From CAZNYN01 sp964422205 (lineage in GTDB: Bacteria > Synergistota > Synergistia > Synergistales > Synergistaceae): 64,000 nt of DNA. The notes under the pieces were generated by a model, which worked only from the letters and a program-made list of their open reading frames with translations, had not been told where the DNA came from and searched no databases. A program made the translations under genes and the position numbers. Positions within the stretch are counted from its first letter, which is position 1. Each line of letters opens with the position of its first letter. The stretch is from NCBI GenBank assembly GCA_964422205.1, contig CAYRAI010000006.1, forward strand, positions 1 to 64,000. Direction: 5' to 3'. Of the stretch, positions 35,352 to 43,733 are shown piece by piece.

Positions 35352-35990
35352 ATGCTTTACAACATAACGCGCATTCTCGTTGCCATATATTTTACTCTCT
35401 ATCACCGCCTAACTGTATCAGGAAAAGATAAAATATGCAAAGACGGCACAGTCATATTCGCTCCGAACCACGCAAGCTATCTTGACCCTCCTGTAGTGGG
35501 GGTATCGGTGTATCCGAGACGCTTAAGATTTGTCGCGTGGGACAAACTATTCTCCTTCCCTCTCTTCGGAGCTTTTCTGCGTGCAATGGGGGCTGTTCCC
35601 GTTACCCCCGAAAATAAAAACAGCTCTGCCGCTCTTTTAAAAATGGTCATAGGCTTTCTGAGCGACGGACACGACGTGTTCATCTGTCCCGAAGGACACC
35701 GCACTGAGGACGGGAACCTCCAGCCACTTGAAGGCGGTGTCGCAATACTCGCAATGAAGACAGGAACTCCCATAATCCCCACATGGGTAGGCGGAACCTA
35801 CAGAGCATTCTCGCGGACAATGAAGTTCCCGAGGCCGCGCAAAGTCACAGTCACATTCGGAGATCCCATAGACCCGAAGAACCTCCCCGAAGGGCTGACG
35901 GAAAAAGAAAAACGCAGATACATACTTGCGGAAATAGAAAATTATTACAAGATAATGGATGAGAAAGACAGAGCGGAATACAAACGTTAG
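35352..35990 (+). CDS. plsC: 1-acyl-glycerol-3-phosphate acyltransferase (PlsC family)
   Basis: This 212-residue membrane-associated enzyme adds the second acyl chain in phospholipid synthesis. The catalytic motif NHASYLD (an HX4D box) lies near residue 40 and the substrate motif PEGHRTEDG near 118. An N-terminal hydrophobic segment attaches it to the membrane. ATG 35352 was chosen because GGGGGA stands seven bases upstream; in-frame ATGs at 35283 and 35322 lack this. It appears to be a single gene. Confidence 0.87.
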   Translation: MLYNITRILVAIYFTLYHRLTVSGKDKICKDGTVIFAPNHASYLDPPVVGVSVYPRRLRFVAWDKLFSFPLFGAFLRAMGAVPVTPENKNSSAALLKMVIGFLSDGHDVFICPEGHRTEDGNLQPLEGGVAILAMKTGTPIIPTWVGGTYRAFSRTMKFPRPRKVTVTFGDPIDPKNLPEGLTEKEKRRYILAEIENYYKIMDEKDRAEYKR

Positions 35991-36002
35991 TATTTAAAAA
36001 AA

Positions 36003-36031
36003 TTGACTCAAGATTCACAAAGGTTTAGTAT
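36003..36031 (+). promoter_or_regulatory. Promoter of the prepilin gene
   Basis: TTGACT (36003-36008), a 17-base spacer and TAGTAT (36026-36031). A GTTTCTT/AAGAAAC hairpin (36041-36069) lies in the short leader. Confidence 0.6.
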
Positions 36032-36085
36032 CAAGGGAAGGTTTCTTGGTAGTTACATCATAAAGAAACTTATGGGGTGAGTGAT

Positions 36086-36832
36086 ATGCGCCGAAGCGCG
36101 TTCACATTGGTTGAGCTTTTAATAGTCATAATAATAGTAGGAATACTTGCTGGAATGATGCTTTTGTCCTCTTCCTCCGCGATAGACAAAAGTGAGGCAA
36201 CAGTGTGCCTTGCCAACAGAAAACAGATATCCAGACTTTATGATGTCTACAAAGCGGAACACAACCCCGTAAGCATAGACAAAATAATAGAGGACGAACA
36301 TGCTGCATGTCCGAAAAAAGGTACATATACCCTCTCTTCCGACCCTTTGGGACATAATGTCGTAATATGTTCCTTCCACACACTCTCCGCCGAAGACAGC
36401 CGCTATGCGTACACATTGAAGGATAAAGAAACACTGACATCCGGAAGTGCGGCAGACAAAGCCGCTCTGATGGCGCAATTGCTCAAGGACGTAAACGAAA
36501 TTCTGGCAGAAAATCCGAAACTCAATGCAAATAAAATATGGGAGATTCTCAAAGCCCTAGGAGCAGATAATATACAGGGGGACAAGTCGGACTTTAAAAT
36601 TACATATGCAGCCGGTAATGCAAGCGCATCATCACTTCTCATAAAGCCGGGCTCTTACGCCTACATAATATATGGGGACGGTTCTGTCTACATGGTAACC
36701 AACGGGCTCTATAAAGGCGGCTCCTATAACAGTTTTAAAAATGACCCAAGCTGGTTCACGTCCGATACCAACAAAGGCTACGAAGGCAACACCTCAAAAC
36801 CCGAAGAAAAAGGCTGGGTGAAACTAAATTAG
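36086..36832 (+). CDS. Orphan type IV prepilin-like protein
   Basis: This 248-residue protein has a class III leader, RRSA followed by FTLVELLIVIIIVGILAG, with Glu at mature position 5 as in prepilins. The -1 residue is Ala, not the usual Gly. The helix is followed by a large Lys/Ser-rich domain with only two or three Cys and no clear family. No pilus assembly gene adjoins, so it depends on a system elsewhere. It could be a pseudopilin for secretion or DNA uptake. ATG 36086 follows GGGGTGAG. Confidence 0.78.
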   Translation: MRRSAFTLVELLIVIIIVGILAGMMLLSSSSAIDKSEATVCLANRKQISRLYDVYKAEHNPVSIDKIIEDEHAACPKKGTYTLSSDPLGHNVVICSFHTLSAEDSRYAYTLKDKETLTSGSAADKAALMAQLLKDVNEILAENPKLNANKIWEILKALGADNIQGDKSDFKITYAAGNASASSLLIKPGSYAYIIYGDGSVYMVTNGLYKGGSYNSFKNDPSWFTSDTNKGYEGNTSKPEEKGWVKLN

Positions 36833-36888
36833 CTCTGCACATCTTGACATTTTACCGATAGCCCTATTGTTATTGTTCACCGCCTCTG

Positions 36889-36897
36889 TGTTATAAT
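36889..36897 (+). promoter_or_regulatory. Extended -10 promoter of the CBS/CorC gene
   Basis: TGTTATAAT (TG, one base, TATAAT) at 36889-36897 with a poor -35 region, about 40 bases before the gene. Confidence 0.5.
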
Positions 36898-36936
36898 AAC
36901 TCCAAACTTGTTTTAAACATCCAAGGAGGATGATTG

Positions 36937-38226
36937 TTGGTGAGTTCCGACATCGCAGGCAGTATTATCCTGCTGGCCGTATTGCTCCTTTTCTCAGTCT
37001 ACTTCAGCGCGACTGAGACATCTATTACGGCAGCAGGTAAAGGCAAATTATTAGCTTTATCCGATGAATACCCCCATCGTAAAAAAGGGTTTCAATGGCT
37101 GGTAGACAACACGGCCCAAGCCATAAATGTGACTCTGATAGGCAACAACCTCGTAAACATCGGGGCAAGCGCTGTTGCAACATCCGTGAGCATAACCCTC
37201 TTCGGCGCTGTCGGTCCTGCCTTGGCAGTAGCTGTAATGACAGTGCTTATAGTTGTATTCTGCGAAATTCTTCCCAAAAACGTCGCAATAGCAAAAAAAG
37301 AGAATGTGCTTCTCTTCAGTCTGCCGTTTATGATGTTCCTGAGCTTTATCATGACACCTCTCACTGCTTTTCTTACTGTCATACTGAAGCTTGTCGGCAG
37401 AATTACAGGTCTCAACCTTGTCTCCTTCAGCTCTCTCATATCACGTGAGGAAATAGACCACATAGTTGCGGAAGGAAGCGCGGCAGGCGCTCTTGAAGAG
37501 GACGAACGCAAGATGATACACGGTGTCATAGCATTTGAAGAGACACGTGTCTCTGAAGTCATGGCTCCCAGAATAGACGTATATGCAATAGACGAAGAAG
37601 GCACTGCGGAAGAAGCCGTAAAAATATTCGTAGAGAGCGGACATTCCCGCATACCGGTCTTTAAAGAGGACCTTGACGACGTAATAGGAGTGCTCTATGC
37701 AAAAGACCTGCTTGCACCTCTTGCTGCCGGCAACAGAGAGATACCTATACTTAAAGTCATGAGAAAGCCCCTCTTCGTTCCTGAGACTATGAAAACGGAC
37801 GAAGCCCTCGACATGATGAAACGCTCCAAAAAGCACATAGCCATAGTTGTCGACGAGTACGGCGGAATGGCAGGACTTGTAACCCTTGAAGACCTTATCG
37901 AAGAAATAGTCGGAGACATACAGGATGAATACGACACAGAGACCCCCGACATAACTCAGGAGTCCGAAGGAGTATATGTGGCTCAGGGTCAGGTAAACCT
38001 CGAAGACCTATCAGAATGTCTGAACTATCCGTTCGATGCGGCATTTGAAGAAGTCGACACCCTGGCCGGAATGATGCTGGAACTCTCCGGAAACTTCCCA
38101 AGGCAGGGACAGACAATTATGTACGGCCCATGGGACATAACAGCCACAGAAGTACAAAACCACAGAATCTTACAGGCAAAAATGAAATACATCCCCGAAA
38201 GAGAAGAAGAAAACGTCACGGACTAG
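36937..38226 (+). CDS. HlyC/CorC (CNNM-CBS) family membrane protein
   Basis: This protein of about 429 residues has an N-terminal CNNM membrane domain (four helices, with LFSVYFSATETSITAA at the start). A pair of CBS domains (about 205-330, with MAPRIDVYAID and IVVDEYGGMAGLVTLEDLIEE) and a C-terminal CorC/HlyC domain follow. Members affect Mg2+/Co2+ or Na+ handling; haemolysin is a historical name. The start is one of TTG 36934, TTG 36937 or GTG 36940; GGAGG at 36925 best fits 36937. Confidence 0.88.
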   Translation: MVSSDIAGSIILLAVLLLFSVYFSATETSITAAGKGKLLALSDEYPHRKKGFQWLVDNTAQAINVTLIGNNLVNIGASAVATSVSITLFGAVGPALAVAVMTVLIVVFCEILPKNVAIAKKENVLLFSLPFMMFLSFIMTPLTAFLTVILKLVGRITGLNLVSFSSLISREEIDHIVAEGSAAGALEEDERKMIHGVIAFEETRVSEVMAPRIDVYAIDEEGTAEEAVKIFVESGHSRIPVFKEDLDDVIGVLYAKDLLAPLAAGNREIPILKVMRKPLFVPETMKTDEALDMMKRSKKHIAIVVDEYGGMAGLVTLEDLIEEIVGDIQDEYDTETPDITQESEGVYVAQGQVNLEDLSECLNYPFDAAFEEVDTLAGMMLELSGNFPRQGQTIMYGPWDITATEVQNHRILQAKMKYIPEREEENVTD

Positions 38227-38290
38227 GCTTGAATATGAGGCAAGCTTGCCAGTGTGTGTATTATAACTTTTTGAAAGTTAGTATCTGTAA

Positions 38291-38344
38291 AGAAATGCCG
38301 AACTTTTACCATGATGTACGGCATTTCTTTTTTTATATAGGTAC
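38291..38344 (+). terminator. Rho-independent terminator
   Basis: AGAAATGCCG (38291-38300) pairs with CGGCATTTCT (38329-38338), and a T-run follows to 38344. Confidence 0.8.
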
Positions 38345-38445
38345 TTCCGCGATATAAAAATCATGTGCGGAATAATAGAATATACAATAGATGAGGTTAA
38401 AGTAAGCAGGCTTTAGTAAAATTTTACTCGGAAGCGGTGATCTGT

Positions 38446-39243
38446 ATGGGGGACAGGAAACTCGCTATTGTCAGAGGCGGCGGCGACTTGGCTACGGGGA
38501 TTATTTATAGGCTCTGGAAGGTAGGCTGTAAAGTTCTCTCTCTTGAGGCTGAGAAGCCAAGCATGGTGCGCAGAGCTGTCTCTGCAGCTTCAAGTGTCTT
38601 TGACGGCGAGATAACCATAGAGGATATGCGCGCCGTCCTCATCAAGTCCACGGATGAATTTTTACAGATGAGCGGAAAAGATGCCGCCGTATTGGTTGAC
38701 CCCGAAGGTGCATCTATAAGAAAGCTGCATCCTGATGTGCTTGTGGACGCGATAATGGCGAAGCGTAATCTCGGGACGAGAAAAGATATGGCACCTCTTG
38801 TTATAGGAATAGGCCCCGGCTTTGCCGCGCCCGACGATGTCCATGCCGTTATAGAGACAAAGCGGGGACATACATTGGGGCGTGTCATCACATCCGGCTC
38901 CGCGATACCCAACACCGGAATACCTGGGATGGTACGCGGCTACACCACTGAAAGAGTTCTCTACTCGCCCTGTGCTGGATTTGTGACGACTGATAGGGTT
39001 ATAGGGGACTCTGTCTCAGAGGGTGATGTTGTCGCCTTTGTTGGAGATATCCCCGTGCTTTCAAAGCTCGATGGAATTTTAAGAGGGATGATACATCCCA
39101 GTGTCCCCGTACAAAAAGGAACAAAGATAGGTGACGTAGACCCAAGGGGAGAAGCTGCACACTGCTTCACAATAACAGACAAAGCCTTGGCGGTGGCAGG
39201 CGGAGTGCTTGAAATAATAATGAGGCATGAAAACGAAAAATAG
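38446..39243 (+). CDS. yqeB: YqeB family protein of the selenium-dependent molybdenum hydroxylase system
   Basis: This 265-residue protein matches the EF2563/YqeB family. Blocks: AIVRGGGDLATGIIYRLWK at the N-terminus (Rossmann-like), VIGIGPGFAAPDDVHAVIET in the middle, and RGYTTERVLYSPCAGF near 170. The family is linked to maturation of selenium-dependent molybdenum hydroxylases. None of the other genes of that system (selD, xdh-type, yqeC) is in this window. ATG 38446 is preferred over GTG 38437 by spacing from GGTGA. Confidence 0.83.
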   Translation: MGDRKLAIVRGGGDLATGIIYRLWKVGCKVLSLEAEKPSMVRRAVSAASSVFDGEITIEDMRAVLIKSTDEFLQMSGKDAAVLVDPEGASIRKLHPDVLVDAIMAKRNLGTRKDMAPLVIGIGPGFAAPDDVHAVIETKRGHTLGRVITSGSAIPNTGIPGMVRGYTTERVLYSPCAGFVTTDRVIGDSVSEGDVVAFVGDIPVLSKLDGILRGMIHPSVPVQKGTKIGDVDPRGEAAHCFTITDKALAVAGGVLEIIMRHENEK

Positions 39244-39260
39244 CTTTCATCCATGGAATA

Positions 39261-39308
39261 TAGAAAATATCCCCCGTCCTGCAGAAAACAGGCGGGGGAT
39301 ATTTTCTA
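39261..39308. terminator. Shared terminator of convergent yqeB and GntR genes
   Basis: A long near-perfect stem pairs 39261-39281 with 39289-39308 (core ATATCCCCCG with its complement). A/T flanks allow action on both strands. Confidence 0.85.
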
Positions 39309-39316
39309 CGGCATTT

Positions 39317-40006
39317 TTACATTTTGCCCTTTGTTCTTTTCCACAGGGAAAGGTATGCCTCTCTTGCGTCTTTTAGGTGGGCGGAGGTTGCTTTGACCGC
39401 TCCTTCGATGTTTTTGCTTTCTACAAGCTGTATGATTTCAAGGTGTTCCGCCAGAGCTTTTTCCGTACGGCTCGGCTCTCTGAAGGAGACCATTCTGAAA
39501 GTTCGCAGGTATTTTTGCGTGGAGCGTATTTGCTCTTTGAGGCGCGGCATTCCGCAGGAGTCGTAAATTCTTTCGTTAAATTTTGATGTCCAAAAGCAGA
39601 CTTTGTCCGTGTCGTTTTCCTTATGGGCTTTGACCGCGCTGCTGCAGTACATTTTAAGCTCGTCAATCTCTTCTTTTGTGATTTTGTCTATTACGATTTT
39701 TATGGCGCAGATTTCAAGAGCTTCTCTTATTGTGTAGTACTCTATGATGTCCTCCTCAGTGTACTCGGATACGACTATTCCTTTTCGCGGAATTTGCTTT
39801 ATCAGCCCTTCGCTTTCCAGAACGCGCAGAGCCTCTCTTACCGGCATGCGGCTTACTCCGAGCTGCTGCGCTATCTCAACTTCGATAAGCCGTTCCCCGC
39901 TTTGAATGTCTCCGTTAAGTATGTGTTTTCTAAGGAGATTTGCGACCTCTGTTCTGAGTGGGCTGGTCTGCACCGCGTCAAGCCCTTCGTCCAATTTGAC
40001 AGTCAT
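39317..40006 (-). CDS. GntR-family regulator with FCD domain
   Basis: This 229-residue repressor-type protein has an N-terminal winged helix (about 15-80) containing EIAQQLGVSRMPVREALRVL and the wing KQIPRKGIVVSEY. The C-terminal FCD ligand-binding domain includes REALEICAIKI and two His residues (AEHLEIIQLV and TSAHLKDA) that usually hold a metal and a carboxylic acid. It is divergent from the citrate transport and citrate lyase genes. A strong palindrome beside their promoter is its likely operator, and citrate or another tricarboxylate is its likely ligand. ATG 40006 has GGAG upstream. Confidence 0.9.
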   Translation of the reverse strand: MTVKLDEGLDAVQTSPLRTEVANLLRKHILNGDIQSGERLIEVEIAQQLGVSRMPVREALRVLESEGLIKQIPRKGIVVSEYTEEDIIEYYTIREALEICAIKIVIDKITKEEIDELKMYCSSAVKAHKENDTDKVCFWTSKFNERIYDSCGMPRLKEQIRSTQKYLRTFRMVSFREPSRTEKALAEHLEIIQLVESKNIEGAVKATSAHLKDAREAYLSLWKRTKGKM

Positions 40007-40102
40007 ATTTTCTCCACTCCTCTTTCAGTGCTCTAAACCAGTTAATGGTATCACAATTTTCATTTTTTATCCTGGGAACAAAAACTTCGTATTAGAAATC
40101 CC

Positions 40103-40130
40103 TTGACATAATTTCCCTAACGGCTATTAT
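40103..40130 (+). promoter_or_regulatory. Promoter of the tct-cit operon
   Basis: Consensus TTGACA (40103-40108), a 16-base spacer and TATTAT (40125-40130). The start of transcription would fall near 40137, just before the palindrome at 40143. Confidence 0.7.
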
Positions 40131-40142
40131 TATACACATAAA

Positions 40143-40168
40143 ATGTATCCATGGATACATGGATACAT
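40143..40168. promoter_or_regulatory. Palindromic operator, probable GntR-regulator site
   Basis: ATGTATCCATGGATACAT (40143-40160) is an 18-bp perfect palindrome. A third half-site GGATACAT follows directly (40161-40168). Lying just after the predicted transcription start of tctC and about 140 bases from the divergent regulator gene, it fits a repressor site. Confidence 0.7.
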
Positions 40169-40235
40169 TAAAATCCCGGCCGGATTTTGAAGTATGGGTT
40201 TTATCTGTCATAATTTCATTATTTACTATTTACCC

Positions 40236-40275
40236 GTTTTGCAGTTTTGCAGTTTTGCAGTTTTGCAGTTTTGTA
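40236..40275. repeat. 8-bp tandem repeat in the tctC leader
   Basis: Four perfect head-to-tail copies of GTTTTGCA (40236-40267) are followed by a fifth, GTTTTGTA (40268-40275). The array ends 44 bases before the tctC start, between the operator and the gene. Such arrays can change copy number by slippage. Confidence 0.85.
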
Positions 40276-40319
40276 AGGTGTAGTTTGGCATAATAAAATC
40301 ACAGGGAGGAATAGTCAAC

Positions 40320-41300
40320 ATGAAACGTACAACATTATTAGCTCTTTCCGCTTTTATTATCACAGTTTTTGCATGTGCCGCAAGTGCGGCATCTTATCCG
40401 TCAAGGCCCTTTGAATTTCTTGCTCCCGCCGGAGCCGGCGGCGGCTGGGACACAACGATAAGAATGGTCGGAAAAGTTCTGGCAGAGGAAAAAATTATTA
40501 CACAGCCTATGCCTGTCACAAATAAGCCCGGCGGCGGCGGTGCGGTAAACCTTGCCTATATGCAGAAGAAAAAGAATAATCCCTACACAATAACAGTCTA
40601 TTCACCCCCGATTCTTCTTATTAACCTGAGCGGTCAGACGGAGCTGGGATATAAGAACCTGACACCTATCGCAATGCTTATTAATGACTTCGGAGCTTAT
40701 GCCGTTCCCAAGAACTCAAAGTTCAATACAATTAAGGACGTTATGGATGCCTTGAAAAAAGACCCCAAGAGTGTAAAGGTAGGCGGCACAAGCTCGGCCG
40801 GAAGTATGGACCACCTCCAGTTCCTGCAGGCTGCTAAGGCTGCAGGCGTGAAGAATCTTAAGGAAATCCCCTATATCTCACTCCAGGAGGGAAGCATGGC
40901 TTCGCTTATGGGCGGACACATAGATCTTCTTTCGACAGGTATGGCGGAGACGGTCGGAGCATTTGAAGCCGGAGACATTAAGGTTCTTGCAGTCAGCTCG
41001 CCCAAGAGAATTAAGACCGGCGTGCTTTCAAAGGTTCCGACACTTAAAGAAGCCGGCATAAACACAGTGTTTATCAACTGGCGCGGGCTTTTCGGAACAC
41101 CGGGAATGGGCAATGCCGAGCGCGACTACATGGCTGACGCCCTCAAGAAGATGAGCGGCACAAAGGCATGGAAAGATGTCTGCACAAAGAACGGATGGGA
41201 ATCAGAGTATATGAACGCAGCCGACTTCACAAAGTTCCTTGACAAGACGAACGAAGAGTATAAGGTTCTGCTTGGAGAAATAGGTTTCCTTAAGAAGTAA
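40320..41300 (+). CDS. tctC: Tripartite tricarboxylate transporter binding protein TctC
   Basis: This 326-residue periplasmic protein has a signal peptide (about 1-22) and the Bug/TctC fold. Marks are YPSRPFEFLAPAGAGGGWD just after the signal, MPVTNKPGGGGAVNLAYM near 65, and KVGGTSSAGSMDHLQF near 160. It delivers a tricarboxylate or related acid to TctAB. With citrate lyase in the same block, citrate is the probable ligand. Start ATG follows GGGAGG. A stem-loop after it (41327) probably raises its level over TctB and TctA. Confidence 0.9.
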   Translation: MKRTTLLALSAFIITVFACAASAASYPSRPFEFLAPAGAGGGWDTTIRMVGKVLAEEKIITQPMPVTNKPGGGGAVNLAYMQKKKNNPYTITVYSPPILLINLSGQTELGYKNLTPIAMLINDFGAYAVPKNSKFNTIKDVMDALKKDPKSVKVGGTSSAGSMDHLQFLQAAKAAGVKNLKEIPYISLQEGSMASLMGGHIDLLSTGMAETVGAFEAGDIKVLAVSSPKRIKTGVLSKVPTLKEAGINTVFINWRGLFGTPGMGNAERDYMADALKKMSGTKAWKDVCTKNGWESEYMNAADFTKFLDKTNEEYKVLLGEIGFLKK

Positions 41301-41326
41301 GATTATAAAAATTCAGCGCTTGGAAG

Positions 41327-41356
41327 ATGATACGGCAGGATTTCCTGCCGTATCAT
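41327..41356 (+). promoter_or_regulatory. Stem-loop between tctC and tctB
   Basis: ATGATACGGCAGG (41327-41339) pairs perfectly with CCTGCCGTATCAT (41344-41356) around a four-base loop. No T-run follows. It likely protects the tctC message or stops part of the transcripts. Confidence 0.7.
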
Positions 41357-41380
41357 TAATAAGAGGGATGGTGAAGGCTT

Positions 41381-41821
41381 GTGAATCCAGAAATGGTAGT
41401 CGGTTTATTCTCAGCTTTATTCGGGACTGTTTATACTATAGCAGCGTGGAATCTCCCCGATGCCGCGATAGGCAATCCCATGGCACCTAAATATTTTCCG
41501 CTTGTTGTTGGAGTTCTCTCTATAATTTTTGCACTTCTGCTTCTTGTTAAAGCTTCAAAGAATAAATCATATGTAAAGAAAAATAAGAGTGCCGATCCCG
41601 GGTATTGGGTGCTTATTGCAGGTCTTATCGCCTCATGTCTGATATATGCCCTTATTTTGGAAAGAATTGGTTTTCTTCTTGCAACGCCGCTCTTTCTCGG
41701 AGCGATGCTCTTTTTGGTCAACGGTCTCGGCGGCTGGAAGATGAATGTGCTGGTCTCGGTTCTCTTTTCGTCCGGTGTCTGGTACATATTTGAAAAAATA
41801 TTTATGATTACTCTTCCATAG
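41381..41821 (+). CDS. tctB: Tripartite tricarboxylate transporter small subunit TctB
   Basis: This 146-residue membrane protein has four helices and a basic loop between helices two and three, as usual for TctB. It bridges binding protein and main permease. GTG 41381 is the start; no ATG fits. The gene ends 12 bases before tctA. Confidence 0.87.
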   Translation: MNPEMVVGLFSALFGTVYTIAAWNLPDAAIGNPMAPKYFPLVVGVLSIIFALLLLVKASKNKSYVKKNKSADPGYWVLIAGLIASCLIYALILERIGFLLATPLFLGAMLFLVNGLGGWKMNVLVSVLFSSGVWYIFEKIFMITLP

Positions 41822-41833
41822 GGGGATGTCCGG

Positions 41834-43336
41834 ATGGAAACTTTACAGCTTTTAATGTCAGGATTCGCCAGTGCTTTAACTCCTCTAAATATTATGTGGG
41901 TTTTGGCGGGCTCGGCTCTGGGTACTGTTTTGGGAATGCTTCCCGGCCTTGGCCCTACTACGGGAATCGCACTTTTGATGCCCCTCACGTTTACTATGGC
42001 TCCGGACACAGCTCTTGTGACTATGTGCGCCATATATTACGGAGCAATGTTCGGGGGCTCCAGAAGCTCAATTCTGTTGAATGTTCCGGGAGACGGAGCC
42101 GCTGTCGCGTCATGCTTTGACGGATACCCCATGTGCCTTAACGGCGAAGGTGAAGCCGCTCTTGCAATATCGGCAATAGCTTCTTTTATAGGCGGGCTTA
42201 TAGCTACTATAGCATTTGTCGTCATAGCAGTTCCCGTCGCCAGGTTCGCTCTCAAATTCGGCCCCCCAGAATATTTTATGCTTATGTGTTTTGCTCTTGC
42301 AGCCACAGCGGCTATATCAAAGGAAGCGATGCTCAAAGGTTTGCTTTCAATGTCTTTGGGACTTATGATTGCCACAGTCGGAATCGACCCGCAGTCGGGC
42401 GCTATCAGGTTTACTTTCGGAATCCCCGCGCTTCAGACGGGAATTGATTTCGTAATAGTCATTATCGGAGTATATGGTCTGGGCGAAGTATTCCACAATA
42501 TGGAGCACATTAAGTCCGACCTCGGAGTGAAGGTTCAGAGCAAGTTCGGACGTATATGGGTATCGATGGAGCAGTTTAAGCGCTGCTGGTGGCCTATGAT
42601 TCGCCAGACTCCTGTCGGCTTTTTTGTAGGAGTGCTTCCGGGAGCAGGAGCTACCATAGCGGCTCTTATGGCTTACAACAATGAAAAGCAGCTTTCAAAG
42701 AATCCGGAGAATTTCGGCAAAGGCGAGATAGTCGGACTTGCCGCTCCCGAAGCTTCAAACAATGCCTGTTCCGTGGGAGCCCTTATTCCTATGATGACTT
42801 TGGGTGTTCCCGGGTCTGGAACAACGGCTGTTATGCTTGGAGCTCTTATGATTTTGGGACTTCAGCCCGGGCCCCTTCTTTTCCAGCAGCATGCAGATAT
42901 AGCATGGACAGTTATAGCAAGTATGTTTATAGGAAATATTATCTGCGCTTTTATAAATATACCTCTTGCCAGTCTTCTTGTAAGAGTTTTGGCTGTGCCT
43001 ACCAAGATACTCTATCCTGTCATAGTCGCTATGGCTCTTATCGGTGTATATACGATAAACTTCAGTACTTTGGATTTTGTCCTTTTAGTCATATTCGGTC
43101 TTATCGGTTACTTCATGAAGAAGTATAAAGTGCCTACGTCTCCTTTGATTTTGGCTGTCGTTGTCGGAGTCTCGATGGAGCAGTCTTTCAGACAGTCCAT
43201 GATGCTTTCAGGCGGAGATATCTCCATTCTATTCCGCTCCGCGATATGCTGGGTGCTCTTTTTCCTAACGATATTCTCTGTCGTGTGGCCATTTGTAAGC
43301 GATTGGAACAAGAAGAAAAAGGCAAAAGCAGCATAG
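41834..43336 (+). CDS. tctA: Tripartite tricarboxylate transporter large permease TctA
   Basis: This 500-residue permease has about 12 helices. The TctA signature segments are present: GTVLGMLPGLGPTTGIALLM near residue 35, GAMFGGSRSSILLNVPGD near 70, and GVLPGAGATIAALMAYNNEK near 265. It carries the substrate across the inner membrane, driven by an ion gradient. ATG follows GGGGGATG. The gene is whole. Confidence 0.93.
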   Translation: METLQLLMSGFASALTPLNIMWVLAGSALGTVLGMLPGLGPTTGIALLMPLTFTMAPDTALVTMCAIYYGAMFGGSRSSILLNVPGDGAAVASCFDGYPMCLNGEGEAALAISAIASFIGGLIATIAFVVIAVPVARFALKFGPPEYFMLMCFALAATAAISKEAMLKGLLSMSLGLMIATVGIDPQSGAIRFTFGIPALQTGIDFVIVIIGVYGLGEVFHNMEHIKSDLGVKVQSKFGRIWVSMEQFKRCWWPMIRQTPVGFFVGVLPGAGATIAALMAYNNEKQLSKNPENFGKGEIVGLAAPEASNNACSVGALIPMMTLGVPGSGTTAVMLGALMILGLQPGPLLFQQHADIAWTVIASMFIGNIICAFINIPLASLLVRVLAVPTKILYPVIVAMALIGVYTINFSTLDFVLLVIFGLIGYFMKKYKVPTSPLILAVVVGVSMEQSFRQSMMLSGGDISILFRSAICWVLFFLTIFSVVWPFVSDWNKKKKAKAA

Positions 43337-43354
43337 AGTCAGGTTTGTAAAAGA

Positions 43355-43454
43355 GAGAGTGTGAAGTGTCTGATTCATCCGCTGTCCGCAGGAAGGGCGG
43401 ATGCGAAGGACTCTCGCCTTAACAGAGATTTTCCTATCTCTATCAGGAAAGGTG
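43355..43454 (+). promoter_or_regulatory. Folded spacer between tctA and citD
   Basis: GAGAGT (43355-43360) pairs with ACTCTC (43410-43415), enclosing ATCCGC/GCGGAT (43377-43402). AGAGAT/ATCTCT (43424-43441) forms the next hairpin, and CCTT/AAGG around it would cover part of the citD ribosome site GGAAAGGTG. It may be a processing or translational control element of the long tct-cit message. Confidence 0.45.
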
Positions 43455-43464
43455 ATGAATAGGG

Positions 43465-43731
43465 TTGCAATTATTTCGTACCGCAAGTGCGGGGACATTG
43501 GAGTCCTCTGACTGCATTGTAACTATTGCCCCTTCGGATAAATATAATCTTGATTACAGGGGCGCAAACAAAGTATTGTTTGAAGAGAGAACAGATTCTC
43601 TCGTAAAAAGAATACTGCAGAAAAATTCCGTCCTGTGTGCCGATGTCCTGATTCAGGATCAGGGAGCCTTGGCTGTGACAATAAAGGCGCGTCTTGAAGC
43701 AGCTCTTTTCAGAGCCGCGGTGGAGCTGTAA
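43465..43731 (+). CDS. citD: Citrate lyase acyl carrier protein (gamma subunit)
   Basis: This 88-residue carrier bears the phosphoribosyl-dephospho-CoA arm of citrate lyase. The attachment Ser14 lies in AGTLESSDC, as in the family. The start is TTG, because in-frame stops lie just upstream and no ATG is available; GGAAAGGTG stands about 10 bases before it. A rare start may keep its level in step with the other subunits. Two bases separate it from citE. Confidence 0.9.
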   Translation: MQLFRTASAGTLESSDCIVTIAPSDKYNLDYRGANKVLFEERTDSLVKRILQKNSVLCADVLIQDQGALAVTIKARLEAALFRAAVEL

Positions 43732-43733
43732 AG

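Noticed and set aside
40143..40168. Palindrome as a mobile-element end
   Set aside because: Its place next to a promoter and a divergent GntR gene is better explained as an operator; no transposase is near.
40236..40275. CRISPR-like array
   Set aside because: The units are 8 bp and directly adjacent, without spacers.
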